A DNA stretch of 16,359 nucleotides from Azophilus sp964572185 (GCA_964572185.1 CAZNFI010000061.1:1-16359); one strand, 5' to 3'; shown: positions 7,991 to 15,674, counted from the first letter of the stretch. A program made the numbers and translations. The notes: a model not told the origin generated them from the letters alone.

Positions 7991-8119
7991 GTCGGACAGT
8001 ATAGCGTTTCTGGACTGTCGATGGGTTGTTGGCTGTCGATTGTTTGCAGCGAATTGTCGGCAGAATGAACGATTCGGTTAAGATTCCCGCCTGCGGGGTC
8101 GCCCCCCCAGGAGGCCTGT
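7991..8119. promoter_or_regulatory. Divergent promoter region between purM and the DUF2066 gene
   Basis: This 129-bp region separates two divergent genes. For purM (minus strand) it contains TATACT (plus-strand 7998-8003) ending 7 bases before the ATG. A direct repeat with an 18-bp period sits behind it: CTGTCGATGGGTTG (8015-8028) and CTGTCGATTGTTTG (8033-8046), 12 of 14 identical. It could bind a regulator on successive turns. For the plus strand, TTGTCG (8054-8059) and TAAGAT (8079-8084) form a poor -35/-10 pair with a 19-base spacer. At the right end AGGAGG (8109-8114) is a perfect Shine-Dalgarno. No classical PurR palindrome is visible. Confidence 0.4.
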
Positions 8120-9481
8120 CTGATTCTTCGATCTGTTGCAAAACGAGCCGCGGCGCGGACCATACTGTTGGTGGCCGGGCTTTTGTGCGGCGCGCCGGCG
8201 GGGCTGGCTGTGTCCATACCCTGGCTGTACGACGTGGACGTAGCCGTCGAAGGCCGCACGACCGCGGCCAGGATGGCGGTATCGGGTGTGGCGCTTGCGG
8301 AAGTGCTTTCCCGGGTAACAGGCCTCGAACATGTGCCGCGCAATGCGGAAGTACGCGAGGCACTGGCTCGTCCGGAAGCCTACTACGACCGGTTCGTGTT
8401 CGTTGGTGACGGCGAACTGCGCATTCACTTCGTGCCCGGTGCCATCCTCCGGCTGATCGATGCGGCGCGGCTCCCGGTCTGGTCGTCGAACCGCCCCGCC
8501 GTCTTGGCCTGGCTGGTCGTTGAAAGCGGCGGCGTCCGCCAGATCGTGGATGGTGACCATGCCCTGGCAGCGGTGCTGGTCAGTCGCGCGCGGCAACGGG
8601 GGCTGGTTTTGGGCATACCGCTCATGGATCTCGAAGACCGCATGCACATACAGCCATCCGTTGTCCGCGGGCGGCTGTTCAGTACACTGGAGCGGGCATC
8701 GAAGCGTTACCGCGCCGAAGTCATTCTTGTCGGTCAATTGCAGGAGCACCCCTGTCCATCGGAAACGGAACCGCTCGGGTCGTCCGTTGTCAGTCAGGCA
8801 AGTCCGCCGCAAGCGGCCATCGACCAGACTGCGGCGGCTGCAGGCCCGTCGGCGGGCGCGTCGCGGCCCGAGACAGAGGCAGCCTCTGAGCAGGGGGCTG
8901 CCGCGATGCCACGACCCGGCGACGCCATGGATTCCGATCTGGTCCAGCAACCGCGAGCCGCCGCGGAATCGGCCGGTGAGCCGGGTTCCGGCGACTCCCT
9001 GGAAGTGCCGGCAGCGCACGCATCGCTTGGCGTGCCGGTCGCTGACGCGGACGACATTTCCAAGGCGTGCGAGCGCTCCGGCGGAGTCTGGCATTCCGCC
9101 AGCGTGGAGGCCTGGATGAACGGCGAGGAGTTCGCAGCCGGTTTCGCGGCAGCAGACCTGCAGGACGCCGGCCGCATGACGGCGGATTTCATCGCCGACC
9201 AACTGGCCGGACGCTTCGCGGTGTTGGCGCGGGCGCCCAACTGGCTTGCGCTGACAATACGCGGAATCAAATCACCCGTTGGATACGGGCGGTTGTTGCG
9301 ATACCTTGACGGGCTGGAATTCGTGACCGCGGTAGAGGTTGCGACGGTTGCAGGCGACCGTCTGGAGGTTCGGCTGCGCACCCGTGCCGGCCTTGAACAA
9401 CTGGTGGAACTGTTCGCAAGCGACGGCCGCATACGACGCGCCCCGGGCGAACGTTCGGTTCTGACCTGGCAGGGTCCGTGA
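8120..9481 (+). CDS. DUF2066-family protein with signal peptide; likely non-ATG start
   Basis: This looks like the DUF2066 family, secreted or periplasmic proteins of unknown role often found beside purM in gammaproteobacteria. The stretch AILRLIDAARLPVWSSNRPAVLAWLVV is typical, followed by VLVSRARQRGLVLGIPLMDLED. The start is unusual. The perfect AGGAGG at 8109-8114 points to CTG 8120 (5-base gap) or ATT 8123 (8-base gap), both in frame. From there the N-terminus reads LILRSVAKRAAARTILLVAG, a proper signal peptide: basic n-region, hydrophobic core, then GAPAGLA cleavage area. The nearest standard starts, TTG 8168 and GTG 8171, would remove all the positive charges. Length from 8120 is 453 residues. 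Residues about 210-320 are low-complexity (Pro/Ala/Ser/Gln/Glu), separating the DUF2066 domain from a second C-terminal folded region (about 330-453, EFAAGFAAADLQDAG...). Function is unknown. Confidence 0.8.
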   Translation: MILRSVAKRAAARTILLVAGLLCGAPAGLAVSIPWLYDVDVAVEGRTTAARMAVSGVALAEVLSRVTGLEHVPRNAEVREALARPEAYYDRFVFVGDGELRIHFVPGAILRLIDAARLPVWSSNRPAVLAWLVVESGGVRQIVDGDHALAAVLVSRARQRGLVLGIPLMDLEDRMHIQPSVVRGRLFSTLERASKRYRAEVILVGQLQEHPCPSETEPLGSSVVSQASPPQAAIDQTAAAAGPSAGASRPETEAASEQGAAAMPRPGDAMDSDLVQQPRAAAESAGEPGSGDSLEVPAAHASLGVPVADADDISKACERSGGVWHSASVEAWMNGEEFAAGFAAADLQDAGRMTADFIADQLAGRFAVLARAPNWLALTIRGIKSPVGYGRLLRYLDGLEFVTAVEVATVAGDRLEVRLRTRAGLEQLVELFASDGRIRRAPGERSVLTWQGP

Positions 9482-9598
9482 ACCCTCCCGCCGCAACAGG
9501 TCTGCGAGCGATGCAACCCGGCTGTACAGGACGCCTGGACTTCGTGAACGCTGAAAAAACGCGACATTTGACCGTAAAGTGTGGCGGCCGATCGCGCG

Positions 9599-9615
9599 AG
9601 CGGCGTTGCGCCGCT
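9599..9615 (+). promoter_or_regulatory. Hairpin in the leader of the phosphatidyltransferase gene
   Basis: AGCGGCG (9599-9605) and CGCCGCT (9609-9615) form a perfect 7-bp stem with a TTG loop, ending 14 bases before the ATG at 9630. No Shine-Dalgarno is visible between hairpin and start, so the stem could influence initiation. It is also the kind of GC-rich palindrome that arises by chance in such DNA. Confidence 0.3.
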
Positions 9616-9629
9616 GTGCCGGATTAACG

Positions 9630-10205
9630 ATGCGCTGGTCGATCTTGCCCAATCTTGTTACCGGCCTGCGCATGTTGCTGGTGCTGCCCGCCGGCTGGCT
9701 GCTGTGGCAGGGGCGCTATCCGGAAGCGCTGGTGGTGGTTGGCGTCGCCGGTGCCTCCGATGCACTCGACGGAGAACTGGCGCGGCGATTCAGCTGGCGC
9801 AGTGCCTTCGGTTCAATGATGGATCCTCTGGCGGACAAGCTGCTGGTGCTGGTGGTTTTCATCATCTTTGCGATCCAGAGCCACATTCCCCTGTGGCTGG
9901 CGGTGGTGGTGATCGCGCGCGATGCGGTCATACTGGGCGGTGCTGGTGTCTATCGGCTCATGTTCGGGGAAATCGAGATGGCTCCGACGCTGTTGAGCAA
10001 GGCGAATACCGCGGTCCAGATCGTGGTGCTGTTGATGCTGTTGCTGGGCCTTTGTGGATTCGGGCTGCTGAGCCAGACAGCGCTGGCTGCCGTGCATCCC
10101 TGGGGCTTCTATGTGCTGGCCGTTCTTGGGGTGGCTTCCGGCGTCGACTACGCGGTTACCTGGAGCCTCAAGGCGTGGCGCAACCGGGCCCGACAAGAAT
10201 CTTGA
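9630..10205 (+). CDS. CDP-alcohol phosphatidyltransferase family protein (PgsA-like)
   Basis: Enzymes of this family transfer a phosphatidyl group from CDP-diacylglycerol to an alcohol, for example glycerol-3-phosphate to make phosphatidylglycerophosphate. The 191-residue membrane protein carries the complete signature DG-x2-AR-x8-G-x3-D-x3-D: D47-G-E-L-A-R52, G61, D65, D69 within DALDGELARRFSWRSAFGSMMDPLADK. An N-terminal hydrophobic helix (SILPNLVTGLRMLLVLP) and several further membrane segments (for example LVLVVFIIFAI and IVVLLMLLLGL) follow. I chose ATG 9630 because MRWSILPNLVT matches the usual PgsA beginning; a GTG at 9579 would add a basic tail. Its stop overlaps the TTG start of the MurG-like gene (TTGA), implying coupled expression. 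The acceptor alcohol is not evident; the short length fits the PgsA-like branch, and a true housekeeping pgsA may lie elsewhere. Confidence 0.87.
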   Translation: MRWSILPNLVTGLRMLLVLPAGWLLWQGRYPEALVVVGVAGASDALDGELARRFSWRSAFGSMMDPLADKLLVLVVFIIFAIQSHIPLWLAVVVIARDAVILGGAGVYRLMFGEIEMAPTLLSKANTAVQIVVLLMLLLGLCGFGLLSQTALAAVHPWGFYVLAVLGVASGVDYAVTWSLKAWRNRARQES

Positions 10206-11275
10206 AGACGGTGGTGTTTACCGGGGGCGGTACCGCCGGCCACGTGCTGCCGGCAGTTCCGGTGATGCGCGGGCTGCAGGAGCGCGGCTTTCCGGTGGTG
10301 TTCATCGGTGGTGCCCAAGGGCAGGAGCAACGCTACCTGCAAGGCTTGCCGGACGTGCGCTATTTCGGCATCGCATCGGGCAAGTTGCGGCGCTACTGGT
10401 CGTGGCGCAATCTCACCGACGTCCTGGGTGTATTGCGCGGCTTCTGGCAGAGCTTCGTGCTGCTCGGCCGCATCGAGCCGGCGGTGATCTTTTCCAAGGG
10501 AGGCAGCCTGAGCTTTCCCGTCGTGCTGGCCGGCTGGTTGCGCCGCATCCCGGTCGTCGCGCACGAATCCGACTTTTCGTCAGGGCTCGCCAATCGCCTG
10601 GCCATGCCGTTTCTCGACGCCCTTTGCACGAGCTTTCCCATGCTGCGCCCGCGGCGACTGAAGGGCGAACTGATACACACCGGGTCGCCCGTGCGTCCGG
10701 AACTGCTGGCCGGGTCGGCGGCGCGGGGGCGGGCGTTGCTGGGCGTGCCGCCGGGGCGCCCGGTGGTGCTGGTGACCGGTGGCAGCCTGGGCGCCGACAC
10801 CTTGAATGCGGTGGTGGCCGCGGCGGCGCCGAAACTGGTGTCGAGTTGCTGGCTCGTGCATATTTGCGGCCCGGGCAAGCAGACCAGGCTCGATTTGGCC
10901 GGTTACCGCCAGTTCGAGTTTGTCGGCGAGGATTGGGGCGACATGCTTGCCGCTGCCGACCTCATCGTTTCGAGGGCGGGAGCCAATACCCTGTTTGAAC
11001 TGCTGACCCTCGGCAAGCCGAATCTGTTGATTCCGCTATCGCCTCAGGCGAGCCGGGGCGATCAGGTGGAAAATGCCGACTATGCCGCACAAGCGGGATT
11101 CAGTCAGGTGATACAGCAGGACCAACTCGATGTCCGCGCCCTGGTTGCCGCGGTTCAGGAGATGCTGGCTAACCGGGATTGCTGGGTCGAGCGGCTGGCC
11201 GCATTCGAGGCGCCACCGGCGGCCGAGAAGCTGGTGGCCCTGCTCGTGCGCATCGGCAGCAGCCGCGAACCGTGA
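10202..11275 (+). CDS. MurG-family UDP-GlcNAc-type glycosyltransferase (paralogue)
   Basis: This is a 357-residue GT-B glycosyltransferase of the MurG family; true MurG adds GlcNAc to lipid I on the inner face of the cytoplasmic membrane. Seen: the first glycine loop GGGTAGHV with His14 (E. coli has GGTGGH), SGKLRRYWSW, FSKGG, IPVVAHESD (E. coli HEQN), the second loop TGGSLGA (192-198), the sugar-nucleotide site SRAGANTLFE with Glu266, and IPLSPQASRGDQVENA. These variants resemble the MurG type I associate with Clostridium/Bacillus rather than the enterobacterial one. No mur or fts genes surround it, so it is more likely a second copy than the dcw-cluster MurG, and it could glycosylate another lipid. 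The start is TTG 10202, overlapping the stop of the upstream phosphatidyltransferase, which suggests linked function. An assignment as bona fide MurG cannot be excluded. Confidence 0.82.
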   Translation: MKTVVFTGGGTAGHVLPAVPVMRGLQERGFPVVFIGGAQGQEQRYLQGLPDVRYFGIASGKLRRYWSWRNLTDVLGVLRGFWQSFVLLGRIEPAVIFSKGGSLSFPVVLAGWLRRIPVVAHESDFSSGLANRLAMPFLDALCTSFPMLRPRRLKGELIHTGSPVRPELLAGSAARGRALLGVPPGRPVVLVTGGSLGADTLNAVVAAAAPKLVSSCWLVHICGPGKQTRLDLAGYRQFEFVGEDWGDMLAAADLIVSRAGANTLFELLTLGKPNLLIPLSPQASRGDQVENADYAAQAGFSQVIQQDQLDVRALVAAVQEMLANRDCWVERLAAFEAPPAAEKLVALLVRIGSSREP

Positions 11276-11304
11276 TAGTCACTCGGCAAAGGAGTCCGCA
11301 GACC

Positions 11305-12495
11305 ATGTACAAGATCCGCCTGTTCAACCAGATCGCGCTGCGTGGGCTCGAGAGATTTCCCCGTGACCGGTACGAAGTCGGCCACGACCTGCCGAACGCC
11401 GACGGTATCCTGCTGCGCAGCCACAAGCTTTCGACCGATGAGGTTGACGGCAATCTGCGCGCCGTGGCCCGGGCCGGGGCGGGCGTCAACAACGTGCCTG
11501 TGGACTTCTGTACCGATCACGGGGTCGTGGTTTTCAATACACCTGGCGCCAATGCCAACTCGGTGAAGGAACTGGTTCTGGCGGCGATGCTGGTGTCCTC
11601 GCGTGACCTGGTAGGTGGCATCGCGTTTGTCTCATCGCTTGAAGAAGTGGGCGACCAGGCCAGCCTGGATGCGCTGGTGGAAGCGGAGAAAAAGAGATTC
11701 AAGGGCCGGGAACTGTACGGCAAGTCGTTGGGCGTGGTTGGCCTTGGCGCAATCGGCTCTCTGGTGGCGCGGGCGGCGCTGGACCTGGGCATGGAGGTGC
11801 TCGGCCATGACCCCGCCATATCGGTGGAGGCTGCCTGGCGGCTGCCGAGCGAGGTGAAGCGCATGGAAAACCTGCCGAGCCTGTTCGCCCAGTCCGACTA
11901 CGTGACGCTGCATGTACCGCTGTTGCCGGAAACCGAAGGGCTGATTGGCCGGGAAAGCCTGCGTTCCTTCCGCCGTGGTGCGGTGTTGCTCAACTTTGCC
12001 CGGGAACCCATCGTCGACCGGGAGGCGCTCGGGCAGGCGCTGGACGACGGTACCCTGGCACACTACGTCGCCGACTTCCCGGTTCCGGGCCTGACCGACC
12101 ATCCGCGGGTACGTTTTACGCCGCACCTTGGCGCCAGCACGGAAGAAGCGGAAGAAAACTGCGCTGTCATGGCCGCCAGCCAACTCACCAGTTTTCTGGA
12201 AACCGGCAATATCACCAACTCGGTCAACTTTCCGGCGGTTTCGCTGGAACCCTCCGAGGGGTATCGCCTGGCGGTGACCAATTTCAACGTGCCCGGCATG
12301 CTCGGCCAGATGACCTCGGTGCTTGCCAGGCGCGAGATCAACGTGGTGGACATGATCAACAAGAGCCGTGGCAGCGTGGCCTACAATCTGCTCGATCTGC
12401 AGGATGAACCAACACCGGGCCTGATCGAGGAACTCAGCGCCATTGACACGGTCATTAACGTTCGCGTGTTGAATGGCCTCGCCCGGGGTCGGTAG
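11305..12495 (+). CDS. serA: D-3-phosphoglycerate dehydrogenase SerA (short form with C-terminal ACT domain)
   Basis: SerA oxidises 3-phosphoglycerate to 3-phosphohydroxypyruvate with NAD+, the first step of serine synthesis. ATG 11305 follows AGGAG (11290-11294) by 10 bases and gives 396 residues. Features: N-terminal substrate half with RSHKLSTDEV and RAGAGVNNVPVDFCT; NAD-binding loop G146-L-G-A-I-G151; Arg233 in NFAREP; His274 in FTPHLGAST; and a C-terminal ACT domain (about 322-396, LAVTNFNVPGMLGQMTSVLA), the usual serine-sensing module. It matches the ~390-residue SerA class common in Firmicutes, not the 410-residue E. coli type. Oddities: the NFARG motif reads NFARE, and the acidic residue expected after DFP is missing (DFPVPGL), so the catalytic His-Glu pair may be altered. 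It begins 29 bases after the MurG-like gene, on the same strand. Confidence 0.92.
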   Translation: MYKIRLFNQIALRGLERFPRDRYEVGHDLPNADGILLRSHKLSTDEVDGNLRAVARAGAGVNNVPVDFCTDHGVVVFNTPGANANSVKELVLAAMLVSSRDLVGGIAFVSSLEEVGDQASLDALVEAEKKRFKGRELYGKSLGVVGLGAIGSLVARAALDLGMEVLGHDPAISVEAAWRLPSEVKRMENLPSLFAQSDYVTLHVPLLPETEGLIGRESLRSFRRGAVLLNFAREPIVDREALGQALDDGTLAHYVADFPVPGLTDHPRVRFTPHLGASTEEAEENCAVMAASQLTSFLETGNITNSVNFPAVSLEPSEGYRLAVTNFNVPGMLGQMTSVLARREINVVDMINKSRGSVAYNLLDLQDEPTPGLIEELSAIDTVINVRVLNGLARGR

Positions 12496-12500
12496 CCACC

Positions 12501-12525
12501 CTGCCGCCGACCGGTGCTGCGGCAG
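12501..12525 (+). terminator. Hairpin after serA, possible weak terminator
   Basis: CTGCCGC (12501-12507) pairs perfectly with GCGGCAG (12519-12525) across an 11-base loop, six bases after the serA stop codon. An overlapping alternative pairs GGTCGG (near 12488) with CCGACC. There is no following T-run, so intrinsic termination is uncertain. Confidence 0.3.
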
Positions 12526-12534
12526 CGCGCTGTT

Positions 12535-12610
12535 CCCGCATGGTGCACGGGTATTGGAGTGCGTTCCCCGGATGGTGCATACTCCGGCGAACCTGGGACG
12601 GATGCATCCG
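12535..12610. promoter_or_regulatory. Cluster of three dyads upstream of desA
   Basis: Three inverted repeats lie in a row in the 242-bp serA-desA gap. They are CCCG-N9-CGGG (12535-12551, centre catggtgca), CCGGA-N10-TCCGG (12568-12587, centre tggtgcatac) and the perfect 12-bp palindrome CGGATGCATCCG (12599-12610). The first two share ATGGTGCA and the last two share CGGATG/GCAT/CCGG elements. Starts are 33 and 31 bp apart, close to three helical turns, so all would lie on nearly one face of the DNA. They could be operators for desA. The rest of the gap shows no clear promoter. Confidence 0.35.
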
Positions 12611-12737
12611 GCACGGCGCTGTAGCTATTGGGCGCTGCTGTCCGGTTTTGCCTCGGTGGTCGGCTGGCGTCGTGGGGCGGCGGCAGTTGAAAGCGCAATG
12701 ACGGGCCCTTGATTGAACTATCGAAAGGAGTCGATGC

Positions 12738-13940
12738 ATGAGTATTGCTGACTGGTTTGCCAGCGGGCTGTGGGGCCTGTCGGGCTGGGGAATCGTGGTC
12801 TACGTTCTGGTGGTGACCCACATAACCATCCTGACGGTCACCGTCTACCTGCATCGCTATTCCGCGCACCGCTCAATCGACCTGCACCCCGCGCTGCAGC
12901 ATTTCTTCCGCTTCTGGTCCTGGCTGACAACGGGCATGATCACCCAGCAGTGGACCGCCATTCACCGCAAGCACCATGCGGTTACCGAAACCGAGGAAGA
13001 CCCGCACAGCCCGCGCGTCCGGGGCCTCTGGGAAATCCTCTGGAGAGGCACCGAGGCTTATCGGGCAGCGGCCAGAGACGCCAGCATCACCCAGCGCTAC
13101 GGCTCCGGTTGCCCCGATGACTGGATGGAGCGCAATGTCTACGGCTGCCACGAGATGCTGGGCGTGAGTCTGCTTGCCGTCGTTAACGTTGCGCTGTTCG
13201 GCATCGTGGGAATATCGGTTTGGGCGATTCAGATGCTCTGGATCCCGGTGCTGGGCGCCGGAGTGATCAACGGTGTCGGCCATTACTGGGGGTACCGCAA
13301 TTTCGAGTCGCCTGATGCGAGTACCAACATGGTTCCGTGGGGAATCCTCATCGGCGGCGAGGAACTGCACAACAACCATCACACCTACCCGAATTCCGCC
13401 CGCCTGTCGCAGAAGTGGTGGGAGTTCGATATCGGCTGGATGTGGATTCGCCTGTTCCAGATGTTTGGCCTGGCGCGCCCCTTGAGTACTGGGCCATTGG
13501 TGGAAAAGGCGCCCGGCAAAACAGATCTCGACATGGACACTGCCTGGGCGGTGATCAACGATCGCTTCCGCCTGATGGCCAGATACAAGAACCATGTCGT
13601 GCGGCCGCTGATCGAACAGGAATGCGCCAAGGTCGATCGGGCAACCGGGCGGTTGTTCCGGGCGGCTCGCAAGGCACTTTGCCGTCACGAGAACCTTGTC
13701 GACGAAAGCGCCAAACGCCGCATCGACGAGGCGGTTCAGGCCAGCCATGCGATCGGCACCGTATACCAGTTGCGCCTGCGGTTGCAGGCGATCTGGTCGC
13801 AGCGGGGCGGAAATGCGGAAGAGATGCTGCAAGCCCTGCGGCAATGGTGCCGGGATGCGGAGGAGACCGGCATTCAGGCATTGCGCGACTTCGTCGACGA
13901 CATGAAATCCTACACCGTGCCGAGTCTCGCCCGGGCGTAA
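12738..13940 (+). CDS. desA: Membrane fatty acid desaturase, DesA-like (acyl-lipid delta-9 type)
   Basis: This is a 400-residue integral-membrane di-iron desaturase that would insert a cis double bond into acyl chains, adjusting membrane fluidity under aerobic growth. All three histidine boxes are present: H39RYSAH44, H76RKHH80 and H211NNHHTYPNS. A further His182 lies in GHYWGYRNFE. Hydrophobic segments fall at about 15-37, 57-70, 143-160 and 162-180. A charged helical tail of about 130 residues (270-400, ending RDFVDDMKSYTVPSLA) closely follows what I recall of Pseudomonas aeruginosa DesA, which acts on phospholipid acyl chains. ATG 12738 is preceded by AAAGGAG (12724-12730) at ideal spacing; the ATG at 12734 is out of frame and stops after five codons. 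It converges on argS. Expression may be controlled by the dyads upstream. Confidence 0.92.
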   Translation: MSIADWFASGLWGLSGWGIVVYVLVVTHITILTVTVYLHRYSAHRSIDLHPALQHFFRFWSWLTTGMITQQWTAIHRKHHAVTETEEDPHSPRVRGLWEILWRGTEAYRAAARDASITQRYGSGCPDDWMERNVYGCHEMLGVSLLAVVNVALFGIVGISVWAIQMLWIPVLGAGVINGVGHYWGYRNFESPDASTNMVPWGILIGGEELHNNHHTYPNSARLSQKWWEFDIGWMWIRLFQMFGLARPLSTGPLVEKAPGKTDLDMDTAWAVINDRFRLMARYKNHVVRPLIEQECAKVDRATGRLFRAARKALCRHENLVDESAKRRIDEAVQASHAIGTVYQLRLRLQAIWSQRGGNAEEMLQALRQWCRDAEETGIQALRDFVDDMKSYTVPSLARA

Positions 13941-13985
13941 CCGCAACGGTTCCGGGCAGAACCACAGCGCCGGCCGTGCGGCGTT

Positions 13986-15674
13986 CTACATGCGGTCGAC
14001 CGTGTCTATTCCGAGCAGTTCGAGACCCGCTCTCAGCGTGCGCGCCGTGCGCTGGGCGAATCTCAGCCTATTCAGCCGCTGCGGCTGGTCCGCGTCCAGA
14101 ATGGGGCACTGTTCGTAGAATGCCGTGAATTTCGTCGCCAACTCGTAGAGATAGGCGCACAGCAGGTGCGGTAAGCCGTCCGCCGCAACCTGTTCGAGAA
14201 CTTCCTGGAAACGCACCAGGGTGACCGCAAGCGCCCGTTCGGCGGGCTCGCCCGGGCTGGCCATGCCAGTCAATTCCCCGGTGTCGATGGCGCCGCGCCG
14301 AAACAGGCTCTGAATACGGGCATAGGCATACAGCAGGTATGGCGCGGTATTGCCATCGAATGCCAGCATGCGGTTCCAGTCGAAAACATAGTCGCTGGTG
14401 CGGTTCTTGGACAGGTCGGCATATTTGACGGCGCCGATTCCCACGGCTCGGGCAATGGCTGCCTGCTGCGCCGCGCCGAGCTCGGCATTGCGGCCTTCGA
14501 CCTCGACTAGCGCCCGCGCTTCGGCTTCATCGAGCAATTCGCTCAACTTGACCACGCCGCCTTCCCGGGTGCGAAACGGCCTGCCGTCGGACCCGAGCAT
14601 GCTGCCGAAGGGCATGTGCTCGAGGCTGGTGCCCGGGGGCTTGAATCCGGCCGCCGCGGCAACAGCGAACAGTTGTCGGAAGTGCAGCGCCTGGCGGCTG
14701 TCGGTGAAGTAGAGGACGCGGTCGGCGCCCAGCGCCTCGACGCGATGGCGAATGGCGGCCAGATCGGTTGTGGCGTACAGGTAAGCGCCATCGCTCTTCT
14801 GCACGATGACCGGCTGCTCTCCCAATTCCGGGAGGAATACGCATTGCGCTCCGTCGGACTCGGTGATCAGGCCGCCTTCTTCAAGGGCGGTGATGACCGC
14901 GCCGAGGTCGTCGTTGTAGGCGCTTTCCGCCCGGACGTCGGCCCTGGTCAGGCTGGCGCCGAGACGGTCGTAGAGCGCCTGGCAATGATCGAGCGACACA
15001 GTAATGAACTGCCGCCAGCGGTCGCGGGCCGCGGACTCGCCGGCCTGCAGCGCTACGACCATCGCGCGGCCGCGGTCGGCAAACCCTGGATCGGCGTCAA
15101 AGCGGGCCTTGGCGTCGCGGTAGAAGTCCTCCAGGTCGGCCAGCACGCCGGTGTCGCCGCCGGTCTCGTCGAGGTGGGCAAGCAGCATGCCGAACTGTGT
15201 ACCCCAATCGCCGACGTGGTTCTGCCGGATCACCCGGTGTCCGAGCGCTGCGAGGATGCGTGCCACGGCATCGCCGATAATGGTGCTGCGCAGGTGCCCG
15301 ACATGCATCTCCTTGGCGAGATTGGGGCTGGAAAAGTCGACGACGATGCGCTGGGGATCGGTGACCGGCGCAAGCAGCGGCGCCTGCACATCGAGGTGCC
15401 GTGCGAGGAAGCTGTCCTTCAGGCGCATGTTGAGAAAGCCCGGCCCGGCGATTTCGACGCTCTCGACCAGGTCGCCCGCCTCCAGCGCGGCCAGCACCCG
15501 TTCTGCCAGGGCACGGGGGTTGGTTCGGTGCCGCTTGGCGGCGGCCATGATGCCGTCGGCCTGATAGTGCCCGAATTCGGGCCTTGTTGCGGTGTGTACC
15601 AGTGGCGGTGCCGCAGTCCCGCAGGCGGCGAGTGCGCGTTCGATTCGCGCTGCAAGCAGGCGACGAGGACTCAT
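13986..15674 (-). CDS. argS: Arginyl-tRNA synthetase ArgS
   Basis: ArgS charges tRNA-Arg with arginine. The 562 residues are close to the usual bacterial length (E. coli 577). Features: N-terminal Add1 domain that recognises the tRNA D-loop (FGHYQADGIMAAAKRHRTNPRALAERV); class I ATP site FSSPNLAKEMHVGHLRST with HVGH at 124-127; NHVGDWGTQFGMLLAHL; YATTDLAAIRHR; a degenerate second signature SMLGSDGRPFRTREGGVVKLSELLDEA in place of KMSKS, normal for many ArgS; and the all-alpha anticodon domain ending LLGIDTVDRM. The ATG at 15674 has GAGG 11 bases upstream on its strand. A palindromic MITE-like element ends 23 bases before the start and separates argS from the upstream cold-shock gene on the same strand. 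Confidence 0.96.
   Translation of the reverse strand: MSPRRLLAARIERALAACGTAAPPLVHTATRPEFGHYQADGIMAAAKRHRTNPRALAERVLAALEAGDLVESVEIAGPGFLNMRLKDSFLARHLDVQAPLLAPVTDPQRIVVDFSSPNLAKEMHVGHLRSTIIGDAVARILAALGHRVIRQNHVGDWGTQFGMLLAHLDETGGDTGVLADLEDFYRDAKARFDADPGFADRGRAMVVALQAGESAARDRWRQFITVSLDHCQALYDRLGASLTRADVRAESAYNDDLGAVITALEEGGLITESDGAQCVFLPELGEQPVIVQKSDGAYLYATTDLAAIRHRVEALGADRVLYFTDSRQALHFRQLFAVAAAAGFKPPGTSLEHMPFGSMLGSDGRPFRTREGGVVKLSELLDEAEARALVEVEGRNAELGAAQQAAIARAVGIGAVKYADLSKNRTSDYVFDWNRMLAFDGNTAPYLLYAYARIQSLFRRGAIDTGELTGMASPGEPAERALAVTLVRFQEVLEQVAADGLPHLLCAYLYELATKFTAFYEQCPILDADQPQRLNRLRFAQRTARTLRAGLELLGIDTVDRM

Noticed and set aside
6896..8068. Plus-strand open frame of 390 codons across purM
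   Set aside because: Antisense shadow of purM, which has clear family motifs; the translated product resembles nothing I know.
9482..9629. Gene or promoter in the gap before the phosphatidyltransferase
   Set aside because: TTGACC at 9568-9573 has no acceptable -10 at 16-18 bases, and no frame here has coding character; only the 7-bp hairpin stands out.
12541..12579. NtrC-type sites (two TGGTGCA half-sites)
   Set aside because: Neither has the facing TGCACC half at the right spacing and no sigma-54 promoter (TGGC-N8-TTGC type) follows; described only as generic dyads.
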